Origin: Massilia sp. Root418
GTDB taxonomy: Bacteria > Pseudomonadota > Gammaproteobacteria > Burkholderiales > Burkholderiaceae_D
NCBI RefSeq assembly: GCF_001425265.1
Contig: NZ_LMEC01000020.1
Location: 124,001 to 188,000, forward strand
DNA length: 64,000 bases
Direction: 5' to 3'
A program made the translations under genes and the position numbers. The notes below the pieces were generated by a model. It was not told where the DNA came from, did not search any database, and saw nothing but the letters and a program-made list of their open reading frames with translations. Shown here in pieces: positions 15,848-24,983 of the stretch (within the stretch, counting starts at the first letter, position 1; every line of letters begins with the position of its first letter).

Positions 15848-16303
15848 ATGCTGATCAAAAAATTCCTGGGCGCGGTAGCAGTGCTGGCCACCGTTGCCGC
15901 CTCGTCCTCGGCCATGGCCGCCGGCGACCGCGACTTCAACACCGCAGCCGGCGCCGTGATCGGCGCGGCCATCGGCAGCCAGAACGGCTCCGGCGGCGCG
16001 GTGGTGGGCGGCCTGGTTGGCGCGGCGGTCGGCAATAGCCTGAGCAGCGGCCGCCACCACGGCGGCGGCTACGTGTCCACCCGCGTGTACAGCCAGCCTG
16101 CGCCGGTGTACTACGCGCCTGCGCCGCAGCCGGTGTACTACGCGCCAGCCCCGCGCTACTACGAGCCTGCCGTGGTGTATGTGGAGCCGGCCCGTCCGTA
16201 CTACTACCGCGAAGCGCGCCGTGACTATTACTATGACCGCGGCTACGACCACGGCTACCGTGGCCACGGTCGCGGCCATGGCCACGGCCACGGCCACCGC
16301 TGA
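15848..16303 (+). CDS. Glycine-zipper envelope protein with Tyr/Pro and His-rich tail
   Basis: 151 residues. After a signal peptide ('ATVAASSSAMAAG') comes a glycine-zipper segment ('AAGAVIGAAIGSQNGSGGAV'), then 'PAPVYYAPAPQPVYYAPAPR' repeats and a His/Gly-rich end ('GHGRGHGHGHGHR'). Such proteins usually sit in or at the outer membrane; the His tail may bind metal. The start is the ATG in 'gaacaccatg'. A strong terminator follows, so it is monocistronic. Confidence 0.8.
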   Translation: MLIKKFLGAVAVLATVAASSSAMAAGDRDFNTAAGAVIGAAIGSQNGSGGAVVGGLVGAAVGNSLSSGRHHGGGYVSTRVYSQPAPVYYAPAPQPVYYAPAPRYYEPAVVYVEPARPYYYREARRDYYYDRGYDHGYRGHGRGHGHGHGHR

Positions 16304-16350
16304 TAGCGGCGCTGATTCCAGCGCCCCCCCGATCCCTGTAGGACCCCTTG

Positions 16351-16383
16351 ACTGCCTGCGCCAACGCGCGGGCAGTTTTTTTA
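16351..16383 (+). terminator. Intrinsic terminator
   Basis: Stem ACTGCC-TGCGC with GCGCG-GGCAGT followed by seven T residues, ending the glycine-zipper transcript and isolating the kinase operon that starts 50 bp later. Confidence 0.85.
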
Positions 16384-16432
16384 TGTCCCTCCGCTAGCTC
16401 TTCGCACGGCATGCCGCCGTGTGGGGAGCACC

Positions 16433-17596
16433 ATGACAGCCAGCGACACCATCATCACCCTTGAACTGGGCCATTACCGCCTGCGCGAGCGCATCGGCGG
16501 ATCGGCCTATGGCGTCATCTGGCGTGCCGAAGGGCCGCGCGGCACGCGCGATGTGGCGCTCAAGCTGATCAACGAGGCGCACATGGCGCGCGCCCTGCCC
16601 GCCCAGCGCGAGCGCTGGATCGCCAGCGCCGAGAACGAAATCACCATCCTGCAACTGCTGGAGCCCTGGGACGAGCGCCACATCGTGCGCCTGCTCGACA
16701 GCGGCTGGCACAACGGCCTGCCGGTGCTGGCGCTGGAGCTGCTGGACTGCGACCTGGGCCGGCACATGGCAGCCCTGCGCGGCCGGGGCCAGTCCTTGCC
16801 GCTGGCGCGCCTGCTGGCCTGGATGGCGCAGCTCAACCAGGCTTTGGCCAAGGTGCATCAATACGGCTGGCGCTACCTGGACCTGAAGCCTGCCAACGTG
16901 CTGGTGGACGCGCAACTGGGCGCGGTAAAGCTGGCCGATTTCGGCACCAACCGTCGCCTGGACGCGCTTGGCGAGCACTCCTACGCGGGAACCGCAAACT
17001 GGCAGGCGCCGGAACAGTTCTTCCCGGCTGGCGGGGGCGGCTACGCGACCGGGCGCCAGAGCGACTACTTCGCGCTGGGCGCCCTGTTCTACTTCCTGGC
17101 TACCGGCGGCGCCCAGCTGCGCTATAGCGGCGCATGCGGCGAGGCCTACCGCGAGCACCACACTGCCGGGGCGGACGTCCTGCTGCGCCAGCACGGCGGC
17201 CTGCCCGCCATCCTGCTGCCGGATGAGGAAGCGCTGTTCATGCGGGCCTTCGCCGACGCGACGTCCGGCGCTGCGGCCGGCACCACGTCCGGCCCTGCGG
17301 CCGATGCGGGCGCTGCCGCCCTGCGGCTGCTGCGCCACCTCCTGGCGTCCGCCCCGCAGGCACGCCCGTTGCACGCCGTGGACATCAGCCGCCAGCTGGC
17401 CGCCATCGCCGGCGCGGCGGGCCTGCCGGGCGGCTTGCCGTGCAGCCCCGCGCCGCGCCAGGTCCGCACGGGCTGGGAGCCGCGCCAGCTGGCGGCCCTG
17501 CCGCCCGCCCAGTCCACCCACTGGTGGAGCGCGGTGTCGAGCCGTACGCACGCGCAGCGCGCGCACGCCGGCTGGCACAGCGACGCGGAGGCATGA
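16433..17596 (+). CDS. Divergent Hanks-type Ser/Thr protein kinase (HRD changed to YLD)
   Basis: 387-residue cytoplasmic kinase-fold protein. Glycine loop 'GGSAYG' (22-27), ATP Lys in 'VALK' (44), 'RYLDLKPANVL' with catalytic Asp150 and Asn155, DFG at Asp169, and 'APE' further on. The HRD triad reads Tyr-Leu-Asp, so the regulatory Arg is missing and activity should not need activation-loop phosphorylation. The C-terminus has no membrane segment or sensor domain. The ATG at 16433 has 'GGGGAG' before it. Its stop overlaps the SEDS gene by ATGA, so it is coupled to a cell-wall polymerase and followed by FHA proteins that could read its phosphothreonines. Confidence 0.85.
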   Translation: MTASDTIITLELGHYRLRERIGGSAYGVIWRAEGPRGTRDVALKLINEAHMARALPAQRERWIASAENEITILQLLEPWDERHIVRLLDSGWHNGLPVLALELLDCDLGRHMAALRGRGQSLPLARLLAWMAQLNQALAKVHQYGWRYLDLKPANVLVDAQLGAVKLADFGTNRRLDALGEHSYAGTANWQAPEQFFPAGGGGYATGRQSDYFALGALFYFLATGGAQLRYSGACGEAYREHHTAGADVLLRQHGGLPAILLPDEEALFMRAFADATSGAAAGTTSGPAADAGAAALRLLRHLLASAPQARPLHAVDISRQLAAIAGAAGLPGGLPCSPAPRQVRTGWEPRQLAALPPAQSTHWWSAVSSRTHAQRAHAGWHSDAEA

Positions 17597-20103
17597 TGCA
17601 CGGACGCCTGTTCGCCGCCACCGCTGCGGCGCTAGTCGCGCTGACAGCGTTGCAAGCCTGGTCGCTGCTGCGTGCCCCCGCAGCCTGGCACCCCGCCGCC
17701 ATTGAAATCCGCCTGCCAGCCGGCGGTCAGATTACGCTGGGCGCGCACGAACTGGCCGCACCGCAGGCCGAGCGCGTCCACCTCCAACTGCGGCGCGACC
17801 CACAGGGCGCCTGGCTGCTTCGCAACCTCAGCGCCTCGCGGCCGGTCGTCCTGCATGCCGCCGGAGAAGACAGGCGCATGGGCAGTGCGGCGCTGCACGC
17901 GGGGAGCACGTTCCAGATTGGCGGCGCGGTCTTCAGCGTCGAATCCGGAGGCGATGGCAAAGGACTGGCTTTCCGGTATGGCGGCAGCCGCTGGCGCTAC
18001 GACGGCGCCACCGTCTACCGCGACGGCAGCGCCCAGCCTGCGTGTCCGGACGCTACCGCCGCCGCGCGCGCGGCAGCGCTATGGAACCGCGCCGCGCCGC
18101 TGCCCCTGACAGTGGCGCGTCCGCTGGCTTTCGGCGGCAACCTCCATTGCAGCAACCGGCTTGGCCTCGACGGGATGGCGCCCGGCGCCGCCTTGCTGGC
18201 CCGCAGCGGCGGACAGCTGGTGCTGAGCGGCGGCAGCCAGGACGACGGGCGCACCGCTTTGCGCACGGGCGGCACAGGCGTCACAGGTGCCCACGGTGCC
18301 ACCGGCGGAACCGGCGGCACGGGCAGCACGGACAGCACAGACAGCATTGATAGCAGGGGTAGCACGGCCGCCGCCGGCTCGCAGGCCAGCCTGCGCCAGG
18401 AAGAACGCCCGCTGGCCGGCGTGATCGCATTCAGCATCGGCCGCACCCGGCTCCAGGTCTCGCGGCTGGAAGGCGGCACGCTGGCGCTTGTCCCTGCCCG
18501 CCACGTCGCCTTGTTCGCTGCGCCAGACGCGCGCCTCGCGCCGGAGATAAGCTGGCAATGGCAACAACGGCAACTGTGGACGTCCCCGCCGGCGCAGACA
18601 CTGGTGCCGGCATTGCTGCTGGTACTGCTGCTGGTCCTGCTGGCCACGGCCATCGCAGCCCTGTTGGCCGCCCGCACCGCCGCCATGCGCATAGCCGACG
18701 TCGCACGCAGCCGGCGCAATGCGGCCATCGCCCAGGCCATCGCAGCGGCAGCGCTGCTGTCGGCCGGCGCCGCCGCCATCCTCGCGCAGCGCGCCGGGCA
18801 GCCGGCCAGCGCAGCGTGCTCGCTACTGCTCGGCGCCACCGGCCTTGCGCTCTGGCTGCTCATCCCGAAAAAGCTCCCCCTCCCCGTGGCCGCCGCCCTG
18901 GTGCTGCTGGCCGCAGGCCTGCTGGCCCAGCTTGAACTCGGCCTTGGCGCCGGCGTATCGTCGTGGCTGCGCTACTACCAGAAAAGCACCGCGCTACTGG
19001 CGGCGGGCAGCGGCGCCGGCGCGCTGTGGCACCTGTGGAGCCGGGGCGCGCGCGCCGTCACGCCCCAGCGCACCATGGAATGGCTGCTTGCGCTGCTCGC
19101 CGCCGGCGCGCTGGCCGCGCTGGCCGCGCAAGTGCTGTGGGGAGACGAAACCGGCGTGTTCGATTTGCAGCCGGTGGAACTGGCCAAGCTGGCTCTCACC
19201 GCGCTCACCGCCCACTGCCTGGCCCTGCGCATGAGCTGGAACGACCCCGGCTACCCACTCCAGGGCCATGCAGCGCGCTGGCTGCGCCTGGCCGCCCCCG
19301 CCCTGCTGTTCCTGGCGCTGCTCGGCTTCGCGCTGGTCCAGGTGGACGACTTCTCCCCGCTCATCCTGCTGCTGGTGTGGACCGTGTGCATGGCCTTCGC
19401 CTATGCCATCGCTGCACGCCGCCCCGCGCTGGCCGCAGGGCTGGCATGCACCGCCCTGGCGGCAATTGGCGCCGTTGCCCTGCTGCGCAGCGCCGGCGCG
19501 GACGGCGTGGCCCAATGGCCGCTGGCCGGCAGCTTCTACGCCGACCGGTTCCAGGTGTGGCTGGCCCCCGCTGCCCATCCCCACACCGGCCAGCAGCTGC
19601 TGCTCGGCGCGCGCGCCATTGCCGACGGCGGCTGGTGGGGCGCGGACAGCATGCTGGGCCTGCGCTCGCTCGGCCTGCCCGCCGGCGCCGTAGTCAGCAT
19701 TCCCGCCGTGCAGGACGACTTCGCGCCCGCCTTTTTCCTTAACCGCCACGGCCTGCTGGGTGCAATGCTGCTGTGGGCCGCGCAAGCTGCCCTGCTGGCC
19801 GGGCTGGTGCACGTGGCCGCGCGGGCCTGCGCCGCCGCATCGCTGGCGCGCGACTACCGCCTGGCCTGGCTCGGCCGGTTTCGCTACTTTGCCCTGTGTG
19901 GCGGCGCCGCATTCGTGTTTGGCCACCTGCTGCTGTCCTGGGGCACCAACCTCGCCATCTTTCCCATCATGGGCCAGCCCATGAGTTTCCTGTCCGCCGG
20001 CGGCAGCCACTTGCTGTTTTTCCTGTGCCCCCTGCTAGCCTGCTGTGCGGTCAGCGCGCAATCTTTAGAGGAGAATGAACATGCCGATCTACGTCCAACA
20101 TGA
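17593..20103 (+). CDS. SEDS (FtsW/RodA) family glycosyltransferase with FHA-like N-terminus
   Basis: 836 residues. After one N-terminal helix, residues about 35-120 look like an extracytoplasmic FHA/beta-sandwich domain ('WLLRNLSASRPVVLH', 'LHAGSTFQIGGAVFSV'), then a Gly/Thr/Ser linker near 235-260. The rest is multi-pass with SEDS signatures: 'QPVELAKLAL' (about 526), 'IPAVQDDFAPAFFLNRHGLLGA' whose second Asp (about 709) aligns with the catalytic Asp of RodA/FtsW, and 'FPIMGQPMSFLSAGGS'. Predicted to polymerise lipid II. About twice the size of RodA. Coupled to the kinase (ATGA overlap); the partner transpeptidase is probably 37830-41276. Confidence 0.82.
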   Translation: MMHGRLFAATAAALVALTALQAWSLLRAPAAWHPAAIEIRLPAGGQITLGAHELAAPQAERVHLQLRRDPQGAWLLRNLSASRPVVLHAAGEDRRMGSAALHAGSTFQIGGAVFSVESGGDGKGLAFRYGGSRWRYDGATVYRDGSAQPACPDATAAARAAALWNRAAPLPLTVARPLAFGGNLHCSNRLGLDGMAPGAALLARSGGQLVLSGGSQDDGRTALRTGGTGVTGAHGATGGTGGTGSTDSTDSIDSRGSTAAAGSQASLRQEERPLAGVIAFSIGRTRLQVSRLEGGTLALVPARHVALFAAPDARLAPEISWQWQQRQLWTSPPAQTLVPALLLVLLLVLLATAIAALLAARTAAMRIADVARSRRNAAIAQAIAAAALLSAGAAAILAQRAGQPASAACSLLLGATGLALWLLIPKKLPLPVAAALVLLAAGLLAQLELGLGAGVSSWLRYYQKSTALLAAGSGAGALWHLWSRGARAVTPQRTMEWLLALLAAGALAALAAQVLWGDETGVFDLQPVELAKLALTALTAHCLALRMSWNDPGYPLQGHAARWLRLAAPALLFLALLGFALVQVDDFSPLILLLVWTVCMAFAYAIAARRPALAAGLACTALAAIGAVALLRSAGADGVAQWPLAGSFYADRFQVWLAPAAHPHTGQQLLLGARAIADGGWWGADSMLGLRSLGLPAGAVVSIPAVQDDFAPAFFLNRHGLLGAMLLWAAQAALLAGLVHVAARACAAASLARDYRLAWLGRFRYFALCGGAAFVFGHLLLSWGTNLAIFPIMGQPMSFLSAGGSHLLFFLCPLLACCAVSAQSLEENEHADLRPT

Positions 20104-21793
20104 AGTCCTGGGCCGGATTCCCGACGTTTTCAACGCCGAGGCAATCTGGCAGGCGCCTGGCCTGGCGCTGTTCTCGCGCCGCCCGCTGCTGCGCGACCTG
20201 CTCGAACGCTGCCCGCGCGAACACCGCGGGCGCGCCGCCACGCGCTGCTTTTCCCATGTGACGCTGATGCTGCCGCAGGAAGAGGTCGACGACGACTACC
20301 ACCTTACACGCGGCAACCGCGCCCGCGAGCTGGCGCAAACGCTGACCGCGCTGCACCAGAAGGACTTCGGCGACCTGCTCGGCAGCGACCAGGTGCGCTA
20401 CGACGTGCTGGGCAAGGAAGAACTGGCGCCCGGCGAGGTGGAGGTGCGCTTCGGCCACGCGGTCTACCTGCCGGCGCCTGGAGAAAAGGCGCTGTTCAAC
20501 GTCAGCGTGTCGCGCGACAGCGCGGTCTGGAAACCGGTCTGCCCGGTTTATCCGAACCAGCGGCTGGCACTGATCGGCGGCAGCGAGAGCGCGGCCAGCT
20601 ACGTCGCCAGCGGCTGGCCGTTCGGCGAGGATGGCGCCGTGCTGCTGCTCAACGACGGTCCGGATGCGCAGCCTGTTGTGCAGATGCGGCCCAAGGACGC
20701 CTTCGACTGCAGCTTCGACGCCAGCCAGGGCCACTACGTCATCAAGTCGAAACGCGGCACCGTGGACGGACTAGGCGCGCCGGCAAGGCTGCTGCTCAAG
20801 ATCACCCGCAGCAGTTCCGCACCCCCGCTCGCGCCGCGCCCGGCCGCCGATGCGCAGTCTACCGCTGGCGCCGCGCACGATGGCTGGAACGCGGCTGCCC
20901 GCCCCGGTTCCAGGCCAGCCTCCGGCTCCGGCCAAGGCTCCAGCACCGGCACAGGCACGTGCACTGGCGTCGGCACCGGCGCCGGCGCCGGCGCGCAAGC
21001 ATCCCCGCGTCCGGCCGTCTGGCAGGCGCGCGCGCCGATGCAGGCGGATGCTGACCTGACCGCGATTCCCCAACCCAACCGGCACCCCGCTGCGCGCAGC
21101 GGCGAAACCGATGCCACCTACGCACCTATCGTGCAGCGCCAGCGGGCAAGCCTGGTGGCGCTCGCCCTGCCGCGCCTGAGCCGCTACCGCGACACCGGCG
21201 CCAGCACGCTGGAAGTGCCGTTCAGCCGCGCGCTCGGCCTGAACGCCGACCCGGCCGCCGGCACGGCCATCAGCTTCCTCGTCAACGACAGCGACGAGCT
21301 CTACGCCTGCACCGAAAACGGCCGCCAGCGCGTCACCGCACCGGCCAGCTTCACGCCGGTGGACACCCGCGCCATCCGCCTGCTGCCCGCACCGCCGGCG
21401 ATGGCGGAGCGCTACTGCGCCACCCTGTGCCTGGCGCGTCCGGTCAGCACCGCCATCGCCGCCGGTGCGCGCTTCCAGTTCGGCCGCAGCTCGGCCGCGC
21501 TGTCCGCCCTGCGCGTGCTGGATTCGCCGCGCTTCCTCAACCATGGCCAGGGCGAGGAAAAGGGCAGCAGCAGCGCCGACCGCATCGGCCTGTCGCGCAA
21601 CGCTTTCAGCTTTGAAGCTGCGCCGCAGGGCTTCCGGATCGGCCGCCTCTCCGCTTCCCAGGCGCTGTACCACCTGGACGAGCGGCTGGAATTCGTCGCC
21701 AGCATCGGCGAAGCCAGCGCCGATGCGCCCTACCTGCTGCCGGCAGGGCACCATCTCGTCGCGGGCCACTACGTGCTGCGCTTCGACGCGTGA
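20081..21793 (+). CDS. FHA-like domain protein
   Basis: 570 residues. An N-terminal domain of about 240 residues with no recognised fold ('QHEVLGRIPDVFNAEAIW', 'YPNQRLALIGGSESAAS') is followed by an Ala/Gly/Thr linker near 260-310 and a C-terminal domain. The C-terminal part has FHA-style elements in order: 'FQFGRSSAALSALRVLD', 'DRIGLSRNAF', 'RIGRLSASQALYHLDE' and 'LPAGHHLVAGHYVLRF'. FHA domains bind phosphothreonine, so it may be a reader of the neighbouring kinases. The ATG at 20081 is preferred to 20075 because 'AGAGGAG' is 7 nt upstream. It overlaps the SEDS gene by 23 bp. Confidence 0.75.
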   Translation: MPIYVQHEVLGRIPDVFNAEAIWQAPGLALFSRRPLLRDLLERCPREHRGRAATRCFSHVTLMLPQEEVDDDYHLTRGNRARELAQTLTALHQKDFGDLLGSDQVRYDVLGKEELAPGEVEVRFGHAVYLPAPGEKALFNVSVSRDSAVWKPVCPVYPNQRLALIGGSESAASYVASGWPFGEDGAVLLLNDGPDAQPVVQMRPKDAFDCSFDASQGHYVIKSKRGTVDGLGAPARLLLKITRSSSAPPLAPRPAADAQSTAGAAHDGWNAAARPGSRPASGSGQGSSTGTGTCTGVGTGAGAGAQASPRPAVWQARAPMQADADLTAIPQPNRHPAARSGETDATYAPIVQRQRASLVALALPRLSRYRDTGASTLEVPFSRALGLNADPAAGTAISFLVNDSDELYACTENGRQRVTAPASFTPVDTRAIRLLPAPPAMAERYCATLCLARPVSTAIAAGARFQFGRSSAALSALRVLDSPRFLNHGQGEEKGSSSADRIGLSRNAFSFEAAPQGFRIGRLSASQALYHLDERLEFVASIGEASADAPYLLPAGHHLVAGHYVLRFDA

Positions 21794-22299
21794 GCCGCGC
21801 CATGACGCTCGATTCCTACTACGGTGCGGCCGCCTGGCTGGCCGGGCTGGCCATCACCCTGGTGCTGGCTTCCTGGCTCACGCCGCGCGCATGGTGGCGC
21901 CGCCCCACGCTGCGCAACCTCTGTATCGCCGGCTTGGGCGCCTGGGCGTTCGGCAGCCTGATTCTGCACTTCGCCGCCGCGCCGCTGCCGCTGCTGGCGC
22001 AGTCGGATTTGCCGACCGCCTTCGCTCCCGCCACTCCCGCCAACGCCGCCACCCCGGCGCGCGAGGCCCAGGCCCGGCACGCCGGCGCGGCGCTCCACCC
22101 TTTCCGCGTGCACCGCGACCTGAACCTGCGCGCTGCCGCCAGCGTGGATGCGCAGCGCCTGGCGCTGGTGCCGGCCGGCGCCAGCGTCACGCCCACCGGC
22201 GTGCGCGAAGGCGACTGGTGGGAAGTGCGCACCCTGGCGGACGGCAAAGGCAGCACCGGCTGGGTCAGCAGCCTCTGGCTGCGCCGTCCGGCGGAGTGA
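21790..22299 (+). CDS. Membrane-anchored bacterial SH3 domain protein
   Basis: About 165-169 residues. Two N-terminal membrane helices ('AAWLAGLAITLVLASW', 'LCIAGLGAWAFGSLILHF') precede a linker and an SH3_3 domain: 'HRDLNLRAAASVDAQRLALV', 'EGDWWEVRTL', 'GSTGWVSSLWL'. Bacterial SH3 domains often bind peptidoglycan or its peptides. A GTG at 21790 overlaps the previous stop; ATG at 21802 in the same frame is equally possible. The 205 bp to the next gene contain no feature I can name. Confidence 0.82.
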   Translation: MSRAMTLDSYYGAAAWLAGLAITLVLASWLTPRAWWRRPTLRNLCIAGLGAWAFGSLILHFAAAPLPLLAQSDLPTAFAPATPANAATPAREAQARHAGAALHPFRVHRDLNLRAAASVDAQRLALVPAGASVTPTGVREGDWWEVRTLADGKGSTGWVSSLWLRRPAE

Positions 22300-22504
22300 A
22301 CGCGGCACCGCCATGCCGCGCATGAACCGGCCCATGCAACGTTGACGAAACGGCACCACCCGCAGCCGGCCTGCTGCCATTTTGATCACGCCGCTGTTGC
22401 GCGCTGGCCCGGATGTTTTGGGCAAGCGCAAATAATGCCGGCAACCGTTGCCATGGACCACCAAAAGCGCGTAAGCTCTTGTTTATGCCGCCGGTCCTGA
22501 AGCC

Positions 22505-24055
22505 ATGAAAAAATGCTGCAACCCTGATCACCCGCACTGCACTTTCTGGGTCCTGCCCGGAGAACAAGCTTGCGCGGGCGGACACCAGCAGCCTGCAGCC
22601 GCGTCCACCAGTTACGAACTACTGAGTGCCATGCGCAGCACCCGTGCCGCCTCCCCGGCCGCGGAGCCCCGTCACGTCCCTGCCAGCCCCGCCATGGCCG
22701 TCGCCGGCGCGCCCGCTTACCAGAGCGCGCGCCCGCGACCGCAACTGCACATCAGCGGTTTCGACCCGCGCGCCGCAGGCGGCCGCCAGACGCTGAAAAT
22801 GGAATTGCGCAGTATGCCGGACGACTGCGCGCCGCAACTGACTATTCAACTGCAATCCGAACTGATCCCGAACGGCGCCTCGCGCCAGCAGTTCGTGCGC
22901 GCGGCGGACGGCAGCTGGCGCCCGGCTTTTGTCGAATTCACATCGAAGAACAAGGAACACGGCCAGTACCAGATCAGCGCCGAGATCCTGAGCCAGCACG
23001 CCGGCATCGCCACGCGCCGCTGGGAATGCGTGTTCGTCATCCTGGTGCCGCGCCTGGACGCCACGCTCACCGAGATCCACCGCATCTTCCTCAGCACGCA
23101 CAAGAACGTGCGCGTGATGGCCGACGACGCATCCATCGCCCGCCTGAATGTGAACGGCGGCGCGCAGGGCGGCGGGAATCTGGATATCGACGTCACCGCC
23201 CGCAACGCCGGCATCGCCCACGTGAATCTGGATGGACCGCAGGGCAAGGTGGACATGGGTTTCTCCACCATCGCGTGGGACGAAGACCTGATCGAGATCG
23301 CCGTGCCGCGCACGGCGCCGGTCCACCCCCATCCCGCCACGGCAGCCAGCTTTGTCAATGCCGCGCCGGAAGCGGGCGCGCAGCGCCAGATCCGCCTGTT
23401 CGCGATGGACGAATGCGTGCTGGGACGTTTTGAACTGGTGGACCCGGAAGCGGACGTGCTGCTGCAGCACTTCAGCGACGCCGGTCCTGAAGCGGGCGGC
23501 CTCACCCGCCGCCTGTCCGGCCGCCACGCCGTGATCCGCCGCGCGCCGCATGGCGGCGGCTTCGAAATTGAGGATGTGTCGCGCTACGGCGTGCTGCTGG
23601 ACGGTGTCTGGCCCGGCAAGAACAAGCCGGTGCGGCTGCGCCAGGGCATGCGCATCGAAATGAGCGCCAGCATCAAGGGCATCGTGGTGCTGCAGGTGTC
23701 GGCCATCCTGCCGCACGGCGTGATCCTGCACCGCCTGGACCAGGGCGCGCACGCCGAATGCCTGTTCCTGCTGGCGCCGAACTGCCATCCCGGCTATCCG
23801 ATGCCGTCCTTCCAGGCCACGCCGCAGGCGGCCGCGCTGCCGCTGATCCTGCACCACGACGGCGGCTTCTGGCACCTGGACCAGCTCACCGGCAAGGAAA
23901 CCGCGCTGGCGCCCGCCACGTCCATGGAAAAACTCAGCCGCATGCCGCGCCTGTCGCGCTTCGCCGGCGAACCCTACCCGGAAAGCTGGATCATCCGCAC
24001 CGGCGCGCACGACCTGCACAGCACTGTCGCTGCGCAGGACATGCACACCGCCTGA
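22505..24055 (+). CDS. Zinc-finger plus FHA domain protein
   Basis: 516 residues. The N-terminus 'KKCCNPDHPHCTFWVLPGE..CAGGH' looks like a zinc ribbon. Residues about 80-280 form an unknown, probably beta-rich domain ('LHISGFDPRAAGGRQTLK'). A canonical FHA domain follows at about 300-400: 'ECVLGRFELVDPEADVLL', 'RLSGRHAVIRR', 'FEIEDVSRYGVLLDG'; Arg, Ser and His of the phosphothreonine site are present near 338. The best FHA in the locus. The ATG at 22505 follows 'cctgaagcc'. Likely binds phosphorylated partners of the local kinases. Confidence 0.85.
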   Translation: MKKCCNPDHPHCTFWVLPGEQACAGGHQQPAAASTSYELLSAMRSTRAASPAAEPRHVPASPAMAVAGAPAYQSARPRPQLHISGFDPRAAGGRQTLKMELRSMPDDCAPQLTIQLQSELIPNGASRQQFVRAADGSWRPAFVEFTSKNKEHGQYQISAEILSQHAGIATRRWECVFVILVPRLDATLTEIHRIFLSTHKNVRVMADDASIARLNVNGGAQGGGNLDIDVTARNAGIAHVNLDGPQGKVDMGFSTIAWDEDLIEIAVPRTAPVHPHPATAASFVNAAPEAGAQRQIRLFAMDECVLGRFELVDPEADVLLQHFSDAGPEAGGLTRRLSGRHAVIRRAPHGGGFEIEDVSRYGVLLDGVWPGKNKPVRLRQGMRIEMSASIKGIVVLQVSAILPHGVILHRLDQGAHAECLFLLAPNCHPGYPMPSFQATPQAAALPLILHHDGGFWHLDQLTGKETALAPATSMEKLSRMPRLSRFAGEPYPESWIIRTGAHDLHSTVAAQDMHTA

Positions 24056-24068
24056 GCATTTACAGCGG

Positions 24069-24965
24069 CTACAGCGGCGTCGGCTCCTTGCCGGCCGGAC
24101 GCTTGGGCAGCGGAATGCGCTCGGTTTCGCCGGGCACCTGGTCGAAGCGCAGCGCCTCCCAGTCCTCCGCCGCCTGCAGCAGGCGCTCCTTGCGCGACGA
24201 GACGAAATTCCACATCATGAAGCGGTGCCCGTCCAGCGGCTCGCCGCCGATCACCACGAACTGCGCGGCCGACCTGGCCCGCACGCGCTGCGCGCTACGC
24301 GTGTCCAGCAGCGCCATGGTGTGCAGCGCCAGCGGCGCGCCGTCGATTTCCAGTTCGCCGCTGACCGGGTAGACCGCCGCTTCGGCCGGCAAGCCGGCCA
24401 GGCCGATTTCCTGGTCCGCTTTCAGCGCGACGTCCAGGTACAGCGTCTGGCTGTACGTTTTCACCGGCGAGGTCTTGCCGAAGGCGGTGCCGATCAGTAC
24501 GCGCACGCTGGCGCCGTCCACCTGGAATGACGGGATGGCGGAGGACGGCGTGTGCTCGAAGCACGGCTCGCATTCCTCGTCCCCTTTCGGCAGCGCCACC
24601 CACAGCTGCAAGCCGTGCGTGCGGTGCGGCTGGTCCACCAGGTCCTTCGGCGTGCGCTCGGAATGGACGATGCCCTTCCCGGAAGTCATCAGGTTGATGG
24701 CGCCCGGCTCGATGCGCTGCACGGTGCCCAGGCTGTCGCGGTGGTCCATCGCGCCTTCGAACAGGTAGGTCACCGTGGCCAGGCCGATGTGCGGATGCGG
24801 GCGCACGTCGTGGTCCGCCCCCGGCGCCACGTCAATCGGACCGAAATGATCGAAGAAGATGAACGGGCCCACGGCCTGTTTGACGGCCGAGGGCAGGTAG
24901 CGGCGCACGATGAAGCCGCCGCCGAGGTCTTTCTCGTGGCCCTTCAGGATATTGGAAATGGTCAT
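24069..24965 (-). CDS. Pirin-family bicupin protein
   Basis: 298 residues with the pirin N-terminal cupin: 'VGPFIFFDHFGPIDVAPG', metal ligands in 'DVRPHPHIGLATVTYLFEG' and Glu/His later in 'GIVHSERTP', then the pirin C-terminal domain ('YPVSGELEIDGAPLA'). Pirins are iron proteins acting as quercetinases or redox cofactors; the exact role is unknown. Transcribed against the kinase locus with the OsmC gene 19 bp upstream, so these two form a small unrelated operon. Confidence 0.92.
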   Translation of the reverse strand: MTISNILKGHEKDLGGGFIVRRYLPSAVKQAVGPFIFFDHFGPIDVAPGADHDVRPHPHIGLATVTYLFEGAMDHRDSLGTVQRIEPGAINLMTSGKGIVHSERTPKDLVDQPHRTHGLQLWVALPKGDEECEPCFEHTPSSAIPSFQVDGASVRVLIGTAFGKTSPVKTYSQTLYLDVALKADQEIGLAGLPAEAAVYPVSGELEIDGAPLALHTMALLDTRSAQRVRARSAAQFVVIGGEPLDGHRFMMWNFVSSRKERLLQAAEDWEALRFDQVPGETERIPLPKRPAGKEPTPL

Positions 24966-24983
24966 GGCGCTGGTCCCCTTCCG

